Of a stretch of 26,925 bases of DNA, positions 7,761 through 15,103 are shown one piece after another; within the stretch, counting starts at the first letter, position 1; every line of letters starts with the position of its first letter. A program made the translations under genes and the position numbers. This DNA is from JBOGTC01 sp050692055 (GTDB taxonomy: Bacteria; Chloroflexota; Limnocylindria; QHBO01). Where the stretch lies: positions 1 through 26,925 of the forward strand of contig JBOGTC010000150.1 of the NCBI GenBank assembly GCA_050692055.1, read 5' to 3'. The notes below the pieces were generated by a model. It searched no databases, was not told the DNA's origin, and saw nothing but the letters and a program-made list of their open reading frames with translations.

Positions 7761-8108
7761 ATGAATGCCATCAAGGAGCTCGAGCGCGAGCAGCTCCGCA
7801 CCGACGTGCCGCAGATCGCCCCGGGCGACACGGTGCGCGTGTCGGTGAAGGTGGTCGAGGGCAACCGTGAGCGAATCCAGGTCTTCGAGGGCACGGTGAT
7901 GCGCATGCGTGGCGGGGGCCTGAACCACCAGATCACCGTGCGCCGCATCGCGAGCGGTGTCGGCGTGGAGCGCACCTTCATGGTGCATGCCCCGCGCATC
8001 GACAAGATCGAGGTCGTTCGACACGGCGTTGCCCGACGAGCACAGCTCTACTTCCTCCGCAGCCGGGTTGGCAAGGCGGCCACGCTCCGCGAGCGCCGCG
8101 CGAACTGA
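7761..8108 (+). CDS. rplS: 50S ribosomal protein L19 (bL19)
   Basis: bL19 is a large-subunit protein at the 30S-50S interface. The 115-residue protein has the standard blocks: IAPGDTVRVSVKVVEGNRER, QVFEGTVMRMRGGG, TVRRIASGVGVERTF and KIEVVRHGVARRAQLYFLR, ending in a basic RVGKAATLRERR tail. The ATG at 7761 gives the expected N-terminus. It heads a small operon with rnhB and yraN behind its own promoter and leader, as in many bacteria. Confidence 0.97.
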   Translation: MNAIKELEREQLRTDVPQIAPGDTVRVSVKVVEGNRERIQVFEGTVMRMRGGGLNHQITVRRIASGVGVERTFMVHAPRIDKIEVVRHGVARRAQLYFLRSRVGKAATLRERRAN

Positions 8109-8184
8109 CCCGTTGACCGGTCTCCCTCTGGAACCGGTCCGCGCGCGCCGTCCAGCGCGCCACCCGCGGGTGCGGGATGCCCAC

Positions 8185-8850
8185 ATGCGGCACGAGCGAG
8201 AGCTCCGCATGGCCGGCTTCACCCGCGTCGCGGGGCTCGACGAAGTCGGCCGCGGCTGCCTCGCCGGCCCCGTGGTGGCGGCCGCCGTGATCCTGCCCGA
8301 GCGCCATCGGATCAAGGGCATCCGTGACAGCAAGGTCATCCCTCGCCGCCGCCGGGAGGCGTTGTACGAGCGGATCCTGGACCGCGCCGACGGGATCGGC
8401 GTCGGTTGCGTCGAGGTCGAGGTCATCGACCGCATCAACATCCTGCAGGCGACGAAGCTCGCGATGCGCCAGGCGCTGGCGCGGCTGCCGTCCAGGCCCG
8501 ATCACCTTCTGATCGACGCGCTCAGCCTGCGAGACGTCGACCTGCCGCAGCGACCCATCATCGACGGCGACGCCATCAGCGCCTCGATCGCGGCGGCCAG
8601 CATCGTGGCCAAGGTGACCCGCGACCGCATCTGCGACGAGTTCGATGCCCGCTATCCGGCATATGGCTTCGCGCGCAACAAGGGCTACGGAACCCGGCGC
8701 CACGTCGACGCCCTGCTCGCCGCCGGGCCGTGCTCGTGGCATCGACGCTCGTTTGCGCCCGTGCGCCTGATCCTCGCCGGCACGCAGCTGCCGCTCGATC
8801 TCGAGTTCGCGATCGTGGACGAGGAGGAGGACGAGCCGGCGCTCGACTGA
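8185..8850 (+). CDS. rnhB: Ribonuclease HII
   Basis: RNase HII cleaves the RNA strand of RNA-DNA hybrids and initiates removal of misincorporated ribonucleotides from DNA. Counting from ATG 8185, AGLDEVGRGCLAGPVVAAAV spans residues 17-36, with catalytic D19 and E20. LLIDAL and VTRDRICDEF supply the other two acidic residues, and YGFARNKGYGTRRH is the family's C-terminal motif. The start is uncertain: the frame is open from within rplS, with in-frame candidates TTG 8113, GTG 8170, ATG 8185 and ATG 8209. ATG 8185 begins the ELR.AG helix normally preceding the first strand and gives 221 residues, a normal length. No strong Shine-Dalgarno separates the candidates. Confidence 0.93.
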   Translation: MRHERELRMAGFTRVAGLDEVGRGCLAGPVVAAAVILPERHRIKGIRDSKVIPRRRREALYERILDRADGIGVGCVEVEVIDRINILQATKLAMRQALARLPSRPDHLLIDALSLRDVDLPQRPIIDGDAISASIAAASIVAKVTRDRICDEFDARYPAYGFARNKGYGTRRHVDALLAAGPCSWHRRSFAPVRLILAGTQLPLDLEFAIVDEEEDEPALD

Positions 8851-8886
8851 CGCTGACGGAGCTCGCCTCCCGCGAGGAAGCAGTCG

Positions 8887-9267
8887 ATGGGCGATCCGCG
8901 TCATTCGCTCGGCCTTCGGGCGGAGGAGGCCGTTGCCGCCTGGCTGTCCGGCTCCGGATGGCGCGTGCTGGCTCGCCGCTGGCGCGGCTCGGCGGGCGGC
9001 GAGCTCGATCTCATCTGCCTCGCAGCCGATCGAACCCTGGTCGGCATCGAGGTCCGCGCGCGGCGCACGGATCGGGCGGGGTCGGCGGCCGAGTCAGTGG
9101 ACCGGCGTCGCGTGCTGCGGCTGCGTACCGCGCTTGCTGCCTACGCGGCCGGTGCGACCGTGCCGCACCACGGTCTGCGCATCGACCTCGTGGCGGTCAG
9201 CCCCGCCGCCGGCGCGCAGCCTGGACAGTGGCACCTGCGGCGCCTCGCCGGGGTGGATGCCTGGTGA
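8887..9267 (+). CDS. YraN/UPF0102-family putative nuclease
   Basis: This is a 126-residue member of the UPF0102 (YraN) family, related to restriction-endonuclease/Holliday-junction-resolvase-like folds, with poorly defined cellular role. LGLRAEEAVAAWL at the start, GGELDLICLAADRTLVGIEV in the middle (E39, D41 and E55 as likely metal ligands) and a following helix match the family. The usual E-V-K active-site triplet reads E55-V-R57, replacing lysine with arginine. That change may weaken or alter catalysis, but it cannot be judged from sequence. It lies 36 bases after rnhB and converges on the minus-strand lytic transglycosylase gene, with only 13 bases between the two stop codons and no visible terminator. 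Confidence 0.85.
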   Translation: MGDPRHSLGLRAEEAVAAWLSGSGWRVLARRWRGSAGGELDLICLAADRTLVGIEVRARRTDRAGSAAESVDRRRVLRLRTALAAYAAGATVPHHGLRIDLVAVSPAAGAQPGQWHLRRLAGVDAW

Positions 9268-9280
9268 GCGAACGTCAGCG

Positions 9281-10201
9281 TCAGCCGCCGAAGAGCTTCT
9301 CGAGGGCCAGGATGGAGGCGATGTACTGCCGGCTGGCGGGATAGATGCCGTGCTGGTCGGTTCCGCGCTGTCCCTGGTAGTACGCCGCGAGCGTGAGCTC
9401 GCGGCGCCCGTCGTATCGATCCAGGTAATGCGCCAGCAGCCGGACGCCGGCGCGCACATTGCCGCGCGCGTCGTGAAGGTCGACCGGTGCCGCGAGCATG
9501 GCCTCGCCGACCCATTGGCCCGTCGCGGGAAGGAGCTGCATCACGCCCACGGCGCCGGCATGGCTGACGACTCCCTGCTGCCACCCGGACTCCTGCCAGG
9601 CGACAGCCAGCGCAAGCGCGGGCGGCACCTCGTATCGGGCAGCCTCCTCGAGGATCACACGCCGCACGTCGTCACGCTTGGCGACGAGGGCCGCCATCGC
9701 CTCGGGCAGCGCGGGCGCGGTCGCAGCCGCAGCCGGCGCAGGAGCGGCGGGCTCCGTGCCCGGGATGCTGAGCCGCTGCCCGGCGAAGATGCGGCTGGCG
9801 TTGCTGATGTCGTTGGTCGATACGATCGCCGCCACGGTCACGCCGTAGCGGCGCGCGATCCAGGTCAGGTTCTCGCCCTGCGCCACGACATGACTGCGCG
9901 GAGCGGATGCGGCCGGCGCCGGCGCCTGCGCCTGCGCCGGAGCTGCGGGGGCGGGATCCGGCGTCGGGACGAGGCGAAGGATCTGACCAACGTAGATGCG
10001 ATTCGGGTCAGCCAGGCGGTTGTGGGCGACGATCTCCTCCACCGCCACACCGTGCTCGAGCGACAGCTCGCTCAGCGTATCGCCGTGCCTCACCACGACG
10101 ACGGGCTCGCCGGCGAGCACCGACGCAGCCACGGCAGGCACTGCTGCCGCGGCCGTGGCGGTCGCAAGCAGGGCAAGGGACCTGAATCGTGACGTCAGCA
10201 T
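9281..10201 (-). CDS. Secreted LysM-LysM lytic transglycosylase
   Basis: This 306-residue predicted exported peptidoglycan-cleaving enzyme is the only minus-strand gene in the window. The ATG at 10201 is preceded by a strong AGGAGG four bases upstream, which fixes the start even though the frame is open further. Residues 1-30 form a signal peptide (basic start, Ala/Leu core). LysM 1 is about 35-78 (RHGDTLSELSLEHGVAVEEI), LysM 2 about 103-147 (AQGENLTWIARRYGVTVAAI), each followed by an Ala/Pro linker. The SLT domain is about 183-300, with the catalytic glutamate E204 in AVAWQESGWQ, then SHAGAVGVMQLLPATG and the Tyr-rich LAAYYQGQRG. LysM domains bind N-acetylglucosamine chains; the SLT domain cleaves MurNAc-GlcNAc bonds to form 1,6-anhydroMurNAc. 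The assignment to family 1-type SLT is confident; the physiological role (growth, division or spore-like processes) is not known. Confidence 0.92.
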   Translation of the reverse strand: MLTSRFRSLALLATATAAAAVPAVAASVLAGEPVVVVRHGDTLSELSLEHGVAVEEIVAHNRLADPNRIYVGQILRLVPTPDPAPAAPAQAQAPAPAASAPRSHVVAQGENLTWIARRYGVTVAAIVSTNDISNASRIFAGQRLSIPGTEPAAPAPAAAATAPALPEAMAALVAKRDDVRRVILEEAARYEVPPALALAVAWQESGWQQGVVSHAGAVGVMQLLPATGQWVGEAMLAAPVDLHDARGNVRAGVRLLAHYLDRYDGRRELTLAAYYQGQRGTDQHGIYPASRQYIASILALEKLFGG

Positions 10202-10257
10202 CGGTCCTCCTGTCGCTCCTGTCGGCTCGTGCCGCGACGCAAGGCCGCAGCGGGCGC

Positions 10258-10285
10258 ATGCTACGAGCGCTCCGGGGAGGGTCAA
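10258..10285 (-). promoter_or_regulatory. Predicted promoter of the lytic transglycosylase gene
   Basis: Read on the minus strand, TTGACC (10285-10280) and TAGCAT (10263-10258) are 16 bp apart, a good -35 and a fair -10. Transcription would start near 10251, giving a leader of about 50 nt that includes the AGGAGG before the ATG at 10201. Confidence 0.5.
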
Positions 10286-10286
10286 G

Positions 10287-10323
10287 GTACGAGCGGGTAC
10301 CGTGGGAGTACTTCGGTACCGTG
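10287..10323. repeat. Cluster of four GTAC palindromes, including two GGTACCGTG copies
   Basis: GTAC occurs at 10287, 10297, 10308 and 10316 (start positions), spaced 10, 11 and 8 bp. Two lie within identical GGTACCGTG copies (10296-10304 and 10315-10323). The cluster begins one base upstream of the -35 of the minus-strand gene, where an activator would bind. It is also about 100 bp upstream of the rpsB promoter. The binding protein, if any, is unknown. Confidence 0.35.
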
Positions 10324-10422
10324 CGGTGGGGTGAGGTGACCGAGCGCGGGGAACGCGACTCGACCTTGCCGGACAGTCAGCGGGGACCAGTAGCCCCGGC
10401 CAGGGCGCCTCGAAGCGGCTGC

Positions 10423-10431
10423 TGCTATACT
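10423..10431 (+). promoter_or_regulatory. Predicted extended -10 promoter for the rpsB operon
   Basis: TGCTATACT matches the extended -10 class (TGn-TATAAT type). No recognisable -35 lies 16-18 bp upstream, as expected for that class. The 379-bp gap 10202-10580 holds, in order, the minus-strand promoter, the GTAC cluster, this promoter and the rpsB leader. I see no credible gene in it. Confidence 0.55.
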
Positions 10432-10442
10432 TTCCGACGGCT

Positions 10443-10527
10443 TCGCGCCGTGTGGCGCGAGCATGCCACCCATCACACACGTCGGCCCGATCCTGCGCCA
10501 CGGTGCCCGTCGCGAGATGCGTCTCGC
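10443..10527 (+). promoter_or_regulatory. rpsB leader with two hairpins
   Basis: A perfect 7-bp stem TCGCGCC (10443-10449) and GGCGCGA (10454-10460) around GTGT would sit at the very 5' end of the transcript. A second stem GCGAGA (10512-10517) and TCTCGC (10522-10527) encloses TGCG, which as UGCG fits the UNCG stable-tetraloop pattern. The leader is about 140 nt long. In other bacteria S2 can repress its own mRNA; that it does so here is inference. Confidence 0.4.
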
Positions 10528-10580
10528 CGGGTCGATCGCATGGAGCCGAAGGCCGGCGGAGGAAAGAACCGGAGGTACCC

Positions 10581-11534
10581 TTGGCTGCCACGAGCATGAA
10601 GCAGCTGCTCGAGGCGGGCGTCCACTTTGGACATCAGACCCGCCGGTGGAACCCGAAGATGCGCGAGTTCATCTTCGCCGAGCGCAACGGGATCCACATC
10701 ATCGACCTGGCCCAGACGGTCAGCCGTCTCGACGTCGCGCTCGAGTTCCTGCGAGAGACCGTGCGACGTGGCGACAGCATCCTGTTCGTCGGCACCAAGA
10801 AGCAGGCGCAGGAGTCGCTTCGATCCGAGGCCGAGCGCAGCGGCCAGCACTACGTCAACAACCGCTGGCTGGGCGGCATGCTGACCAACTTCACGACCAT
10901 CAAGCGCCGCATCCAGCGCCTCGAGGCGCTGGAGGCGCGGCGTGACGCCGGCGAGTTCGAGCGGCTCACCAAGAAGGAAGCCTCGAAGCTCACCGAGGAG
11001 ATCGCCAAGCTCAACCATGCGCTCGGCGGGATCCGCAAGATGCGAAGGCTGCCCGGGGCACTGTTCGTGGTGGACCCGCACCGCGAGTCGATAGCGATCG
11101 CCGAGGCGCGCCGCCTCGAGATTCCGATCGTCGCCATGACCGACACGAACTGCAATCCCGACCTGGTCGACTGGGTGATCCCGTCGAACGACGATGCCAT
11201 TCGATCGGTCCGGCTCATCTGCGCCAAGGTCGCCGATGCCGTGCTTGAGGCGCAGCTGGAGCGGCAGGCGCGGCTGGACGAGGAGTTCGAGCAGGCCGAG
11301 GCGCTGCCGCCGGTCGACGAGACGTCACTCGGCGAGGACTCCGACTACACGGCTGCGCTGGCGTCCGGCGAGGCCCTCGTCTTCGAGCCCGACTCGGAGG
11401 AGGACGAGGAGGAGGAGCGTCGCGCGCGCGCGCGTCGCGCCGCCCATCTCGAGGACTCGGGACCGGACGAGGATCGCGAGCGGCAGCGCGAGCGCGAGCG
11501 GGAGGAGCACAACAAGGAGCGCAGCAGCCGCTGA
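10581..11534 (+). CDS. rpsB: 30S ribosomal protein S2 (uS2) with charged C-terminal tail
   Basis: uS2 sits on the back of the 30S subunit and is one of the last proteins to join it. The start is TTG at 10581: GGAGG (10571-10575) is five bases upstream, ideally placed, whereas ATG 10596 is 20 bases away. The family core is residues 1-~228: MKQLLEAGVHFGHQTRRWNP, FIFAERNGIHIIDLAQT, the coiled-coil hairpin at ~110-150, GALFVVDPHRESIAIAEARR and DTNCNPDLVDWVIPSNDDA. A tail of about 90 residues follows (317 in total; about 230-260 is usual), rich in Glu, Asp and Arg, with an acidic run near 275-285 and Arg/Glu repeats at the end. It is the first gene of a long coupled operon with tsf directly after it. 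Confidence 0.96.
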   Translation: MAATSMKQLLEAGVHFGHQTRRWNPKMREFIFAERNGIHIIDLAQTVSRLDVALEFLRETVRRGDSILFVGTKKQAQESLRSEAERSGQHYVNNRWLGGMLTNFTTIKRRIQRLEALEARRDAGEFERLTKKEASKLTEEIAKLNHALGGIRKMRRLPGALFVVDPHRESIAIAEARRLEIPIVAMTDTNCNPDLVDWVIPSNDDAIRSVRLICAKVADAVLEAQLERQARLDEEFEQAEALPPVDETSLGEDSDYTAALASGEALVFEPDSEEDEEEERRARARRAAHLEDSGPDEDRERQREREREEHNKERSSR

Positions 11535-11561
11535 TCCGCGGCCTGCGCAGCAGGAAGGAAC

Positions 11562-12200
11562 ATGTCGAGCACATTGATGATCAAGCCTGAGGACGTGAAG
11601 CGGCTGCGCGAGCAGACCGGCGCCGGCATCATGGATTGCAAGCGAGCCCTGCAGGAGGCGGACGGCGACTACGAGACGGCCGTCGCCTGGCTGCGCGAGA
11701 AGGGCCTGTCGACCGCGGCCAAGAAGGCGGGGCGCGAGGCGCGCGAAGGCGTGGTGACGAGCTACATCCATCACGGCTCGCGCCTCGGCGTCCTCCTGGA
11801 GCTCAACTGCGAGACCGATTTCGTCGCCCGCACCGATGACTTCCAGCAGCTCGCCCGCGAGCTGGCGATGCAGGTCGCGGGGATGGGCCCGCGGTACGTG
11901 AGCCGTGACGACGTGCCGGCGGAGGTCATCGAGGAGCAGAAGCGGCTCTTCGCACTCGATGCCGAGCGTGAGGGCCGTCCCGCCGACCGCGTGCCGATGA
12001 TCGTGGAGGGCAAGCTCAACAAGTGGCTCGAGTCAGTCAGCCTGCTCGACCTGCCGTACCGGGACACGGACAAGAGGGTCGGCGACCTGATCACCGAGAA
12101 GGTCGCGCTGCTGGGCGAGAACATCCAGGTCGCGCGGTTCGTGCGCATGGCGGTCGGCGAGCAGAGCGCCGCCGAGGGGGCCGACGAGGAGGCAGCCTAG
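11562..12200 (+). CDS. tsf: Translation elongation factor Ts
   Basis: EF-Ts exchanges GDP for GTP on EF-Tu. The 212-residue protein belongs to the short form (E. coli has 283 residues), resembling those of Thermus and many Chloroflexota. The UBA-like N-terminal domain reads KPEDVKRLREQTGAGIMDCK, followed by the conserved GLSTAAKKAGREAREGVV and LELNCETDFVAR. KLNKWL and the C-terminal segment with LLGENIQVARFVR complete the single core repeat. A GGAAGGAA lies just before the ATG. The stop overlaps the next start by one base (TAGTG), so pyrH is translationally coupled. Confidence 0.97.
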   Translation: MSSTLMIKPEDVKRLREQTGAGIMDCKRALQEADGDYETAVAWLREKGLSTAAKKAGREAREGVVTSYIHHGSRLGVLLELNCETDFVARTDDFQQLARELAMQVAGMGPRYVSRDDVPAEVIEEQKRLFALDAEREGRPADRVPMIVEGKLNKWLESVSLLDLPYRDTDKRVGDLITEKVALLGENIQVARFVRMAVGEQSAAEGADEEAA

Positions 12201-12946
12201 TGACTGACGGCGCCGGCGCGCGCCGGCCGGCCTGGCGCCGTGTGCTGCTCAAGCTGTCGGGCGAATCCCTGATGGGCGAACGGCAGTACGGCATCGACCC
12301 AGACGTGGCGCGCGCGATCGCCACGCAGGTGGCCGAGGCCAAGGGCTCGGACCTCGAGATCGCGATCGTCGTGGGCGGCGGGAACATCTTCCGCGGCGTG
12401 GCCGCCAGCGCCAGCGGCATGGATCGCGCGACCGGCGACTACATGGGCATGCTGGCGACCGTCATGAACGGTCTGGCCATCCAGGACGCGCTGGAGCAGG
12501 TCGGCTGCCCGACCCGGGTGCTGTCCGCGATCGCGATGAACGAGATCTGTGAGCCGTACATCCGGCGCCGGGCGGTTCGTCACCTGGAGAAGGGCCGCGT
12601 CGTGGTGATGGTCGCCGGCACCGGCAACCCGTACTTCACAACCGATACCGCCGCGACCCTGCGGGCGGTCGAGGTCGGGGCCGAGGTCATCCTGAAGGCG
12701 ACCCGCGTGGACGGGGTGTACGATGCCGACCCCGAAACGCATCCCAAGGCGCAGCGTTACAGCCAGATCGGCTATACCGATCTTCTGAGCAACCGGCTGG
12801 AGGCGCTCGACGCGACGGCCGTCAGCCTGGCCATGGACAACGAGATGCCGATCGTCGTCTTCGACATGACGGTGGCGGGGAATATCGCCCGCGCCGTGCG
12901 CGGCGAGCCGATCGGCACGCTCATCGCAGGGGAGGTGACCCGATGA
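12200..12946 (+). CDS. pyrH: Uridylate kinase (UMP kinase) PyrH
   Basis: PyrH phosphorylates UMP to UDP in pyrimidine nucleotide synthesis and acts as a hexamer. The start is GTG at 12200, overlapping the last base of tsf, with GAGGAGG (12186-12192) seven bases upstream. This gives 248 residues, the usual length. Amino-acid-kinase motifs are RVLLKLSGESLMG near the start, IVVGGGNIFRG (phosphate binding), DYMGMLATVMNGLAIQDAL, VVVMVAGTGNPYFTTDTAA and VILKATRVDGVYDADP. The open frame continues upstream into tsf, but that part is not PyrH-like. The end overlaps frr by four bases. Confidence 0.97.
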   Translation: MTDGAGARRPAWRRVLLKLSGESLMGERQYGIDPDVARAIATQVAEAKGSDLEIAIVVGGGNIFRGVAASASGMDRATGDYMGMLATVMNGLAIQDALEQVGCPTRVLSAIAMNEICEPYIRRRAVRHLEKGRVVVMVAGTGNPYFTTDTAATLRAVEVGAEVILKATRVDGVYDADPETHPKAQRYSQIGYTDLLSNRLEALDATAVSLAMDNEMPIVVFDMTVAGNIARAVRGEPIGTLIAGEVTR

Positions 12947-13500
12947 CGCACGAGGCGCTCGTAGCCATCGAGCCGAAGATGCGGCGCGCCGTCGACGCGA
13001 TGGAGCGCGACTTCGCCGGGATCCGGACCGGGCGGGCGTCGAGCGCGCTCGTGGAGCGGATCATGGTCGACTACTACGGCACGCCCACCCCGATCAACCA
13101 GATGGCCGGCATCAGCGTCCCCGACGCGCATCTCATCGTCATCCAGCCGTGGGACCGATCCGTGCTGTCGGCGATCGAGAAGGCAATCACGAAGAGCGAC
13201 ATCGGTCTGGTCCCCAACGTCGACGGCACCGTGGTGCGGCTCAACGTCCCACCCCTCACCGAGGAGCGCCGGCACGATCTGGTCAAGCAGGTTCGTCGCC
13301 GAACCGAGGAGGCGCGGGTGGAGGTGCGCAACCACCGCCGCGAAGCGGCCGACCAGCTCAAGAAGGGACTGCGCGACGGCGACCTCTCCGAGGACGAGGA
13401 ACGTCGCGAGCTGGACTCGCTCCAGAAGCTGACCGATCGATACGTCGAGGCGATCGACGGGCGCGCCGAGCGCAAGGAAGCCGAAGTCCTGGAGGTCTGA
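12943..13500 (+). CDS. frr: Ribosome recycling factor
   Basis: RRF, with EF-G, splits the post-termination ribosome. At 185 residues it is exactly the family size. Domain I (three-helix bundle) and domain II are recognisable from FAGIRTGRASSALVERIMVD, YYGTPTPINQMAGISVPD, LIVIQPWDRSVLSAIEKAI, DGTVVRLNVPPLTEERRHDL and the C-terminal helix LQKLTDRYVEAID. The ATG shares four bases (ATGA) with the pyrH stop. tsf-pyrH-frr-uppS is one of the most conserved bacterial gene orders. Confidence 0.97.
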   Translation: MTHEALVAIEPKMRRAVDAMERDFAGIRTGRASSALVERIMVDYYGTPTPINQMAGISVPDAHLIVIQPWDRSVLSAIEKAITKSDIGLVPNVDGTVVRLNVPPLTEERRHDLVKQVRRRTEEARVEVRNHRREAADQLKKGLRDGDLSEDEERRELDSLQKLTDRYVEAIDGRAERKEAEVLEV

Positions 13501-13503
13501 CCG

Positions 13504-14196
13504 ATGTCGGACCCGCTTCGCCCCCGTCACGTGGCGATCATCGCGGACGGCAACCGCCGCTGGGCGCGGGCGCGTGGGCTCCCGGTCATCGCCGGCCACG
13601 TGCAGGGCGTCGAGACGATTCGGCCCATCGTGCGCCTGGCACGCGACCGTGGCGTCAGCACGCTCAGCGTGTACACATTCTCGACCGAGAACTGGACCCG
13701 GCCCGACGAGGAGGTGACCGGGCTCTTCGGACTGATCGACGGCGCGGTGCGACAGCACACCGACGAGCTGATCGCCGAGGGCGTGCGGGTGCGCGTCATC
13801 GGAAGGCTGCACGAGGCCCCGCCCGACGTCCAGCGCTCGATCCGCGCCGCGGAGGAGCGAACGAGCGGCGGGAAACGGCTCACGCTGAACATCTGCTTCA
13901 ACTACTCGGGACGGGCGGAGATCGTGGACGCGACACGGGCCCTCGCCGCCAGCCAGCTTCCGCCGGAGCAGATCAGCGAGGAGCGCTTTGCCGACCATCT
14001 CTACACCGCCGGCCAGCCGGACGTGGACCTGCTGATCCGCACCGGCGGCGATCAGCGCACGAGCAACTTCCTGATCTGGCAGGCGGCGTACGCCGAGCTC
14101 GTCTTCTGCTCGAAGTATTGGCCGGACTTCAGCCAGGCCGATTTCGACGCCGCTCTCGACGCGTACGCACGCCGCGAGCGGCGTTTTGGTGGCTGA
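13504..14196 (+). CDS. uppS: Isoprenyl (undecaprenyl-type) diphosphate synthase
   Basis: This cis-prenyltransferase adds isopentenyl diphosphate units to farnesyl diphosphate to make the C50-C55 lipid carrier for peptidoglycan. Of 230 residues, VAIIADGNRRWARARG carries the catalytic aspartate D15 and the phosphate-binding loop. STLSVYTFSTENWTRP, ICFNYSGRAEIVDATR and the C-terminal WPDF...RRERRFGG blocks are standard. The motif usually read RTSGE.R or RTGGE.R is R179-T-G-G-D183-Q-R, with aspartate replacing glutamate, a conservative change. The exact chain length of the product cannot be read from sequence. The ATG lies three bases after the frr stop. Confidence 0.95.
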   Translation: MSDPLRPRHVAIIADGNRRWARARGLPVIAGHVQGVETIRPIVRLARDRGVSTLSVYTFSTENWTRPDEEVTGLFGLIDGAVRQHTDELIAEGVRVRVIGRLHEAPPDVQRSIRAAEERTSGGKRLTLNICFNYSGRAEIVDATRALAASQLPPEQISEERFADHLYTAGQPDVDLLIRTGGDQRTSNFLIWQAAYAELVFCSKYWPDFSQADFDAALDAYARRERRFGG

Positions 14197-14203
14197 CGCG
14201 CCG

Positions 14204-15103
14204 ATGCTTTGCACGCGGGCCCTGACCGCCGTCGTCCTCGCGCCGATCATCGTCGGCATCGTGCTGCTCGGCGAGCCGTGGCTGTCGGTGCTCCTCGGCA
14301 TCCTCGCCTTCCTGGCGCTCGTCGAGATCGTGGCGCTCCTCGACGCCGCGGAGTTCGAGCCTCCCCAGGTGCTCGCGCTGCTGTGCGGCGTCGCACTGAC
14401 GGCCGCGGGCCTGGTGACCGCCAATCGTGCCAACGTCGGCGGGCCGCTGGCCGGCCTGCTCGAAACGACCCGCACGCCCGGGTTGGTCGCCGGCGCGCTC
14501 ATCGCCGTGATCCTGCTCCTGGGCACCGCGGCGTTCATGCGCGGCGACGCCCGGAAGGGATTTCTGACCTGGGCGACGACCACCTTCGGCGTCGCGTACG
14601 TGGGCCTGCTCCTGCCGGCGATCTCGTTCGTGGCCCACCTGAGCCCGGCGGGAGGCTCGGCGGCCACGGGGGTAGGACCGCTCGGCATCGCCTCCGGCGT
14701 GGGCTGGACGCTGATGCTCGTCCTTGCCGTGTGGGGCTACGACACCGGCGCGTACCTGACCGGCCGCTGGCTCGGCCGGCGGCGCCTGATCGACCACATC
14801 AGCCCGTCGAAGACGGTGGAGGGCCTGGCCGGGGGGCTCGTCGTGGGGACGATCGGGGCCGGCATCGGCGCCGCGCTGCTGGGCCTGGAGCCCTGGCACC
14901 CGCTCGTCATCGGCCCGGTCGTGGGGCTCGCCGCGCAGGCCGGGGACCTGGCTGAGTCGATGCTCAAGCGTGCCGCCGGCCGCAAGGAGTCCGGCTTCCT
15001 CGTGCCCGGGCACGGCGGCGTCCTCGATCGCCTCGACTCGTTCCTGTTCGCCGCGCCGGTCCTGGCGGGCTACGCGCTGTTGGTGGCGGGACAGGCGATA
15101 TGA
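14204..15103 (+). CDS. cdsA: Phosphatidate cytidylyltransferase (CDP-diacylglycerol synthase)
   Basis: CdsA makes CDP-diacylglycerol from phosphatidic acid and CTP, the branch point of phospholipid synthesis, and is an integral membrane protein. From ATG 14204 (299 residues) there are about eight hydrophobic helices beginning at LTAVVLAPIIVGIVLLG. VWGYDTGAYLTGRWLGRRRL and ISPSKTVEGLAGG are the substrate-site blocks. The C-terminal signature runs SMLKRAAGRKESGFLVPGHG and ends in GVLDRLD. The two metal-binding aspartates known from a bacterial CdsA structure appear as D248 and D275. The usual K-D pair is K261-E262. The start could also be GTG 14189 or TTG 14186, inside uppS; neither has a better ribosome-binding site. 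Confidence 0.94.
   Translation: MLCTRALTAVVLAPIIVGIVLLGEPWLSVLLGILAFLALVEIVALLDAAEFEPPQVLALLCGVALTAAGLVTANRANVGGPLAGLLETTRTPGLVAGALIAVILLLGTAAFMRGDARKGFLTWATTTFGVAYVGLLLPAISFVAHLSPAGGSAATGVGPLGIASGVGWTLMLVLAVWGYDTGAYLTGRWLGRRRLIDHISPSKTVEGLAGGLVVGTIGAGIGAALLGLEPWHPLVIGPVVGLAAQAGDLAESMLKRAAGRKESGFLVPGHGGVLDRLDSFLFAAPVLAGYALLVAGQAI

Noticed and set aside
10202..10580. Possible short genes in the intergenic region before rpsB
   Set aside because: The open frames there are Arg-rich, on either strand, and overlap promoter and leader elements; none has a family resemblance.
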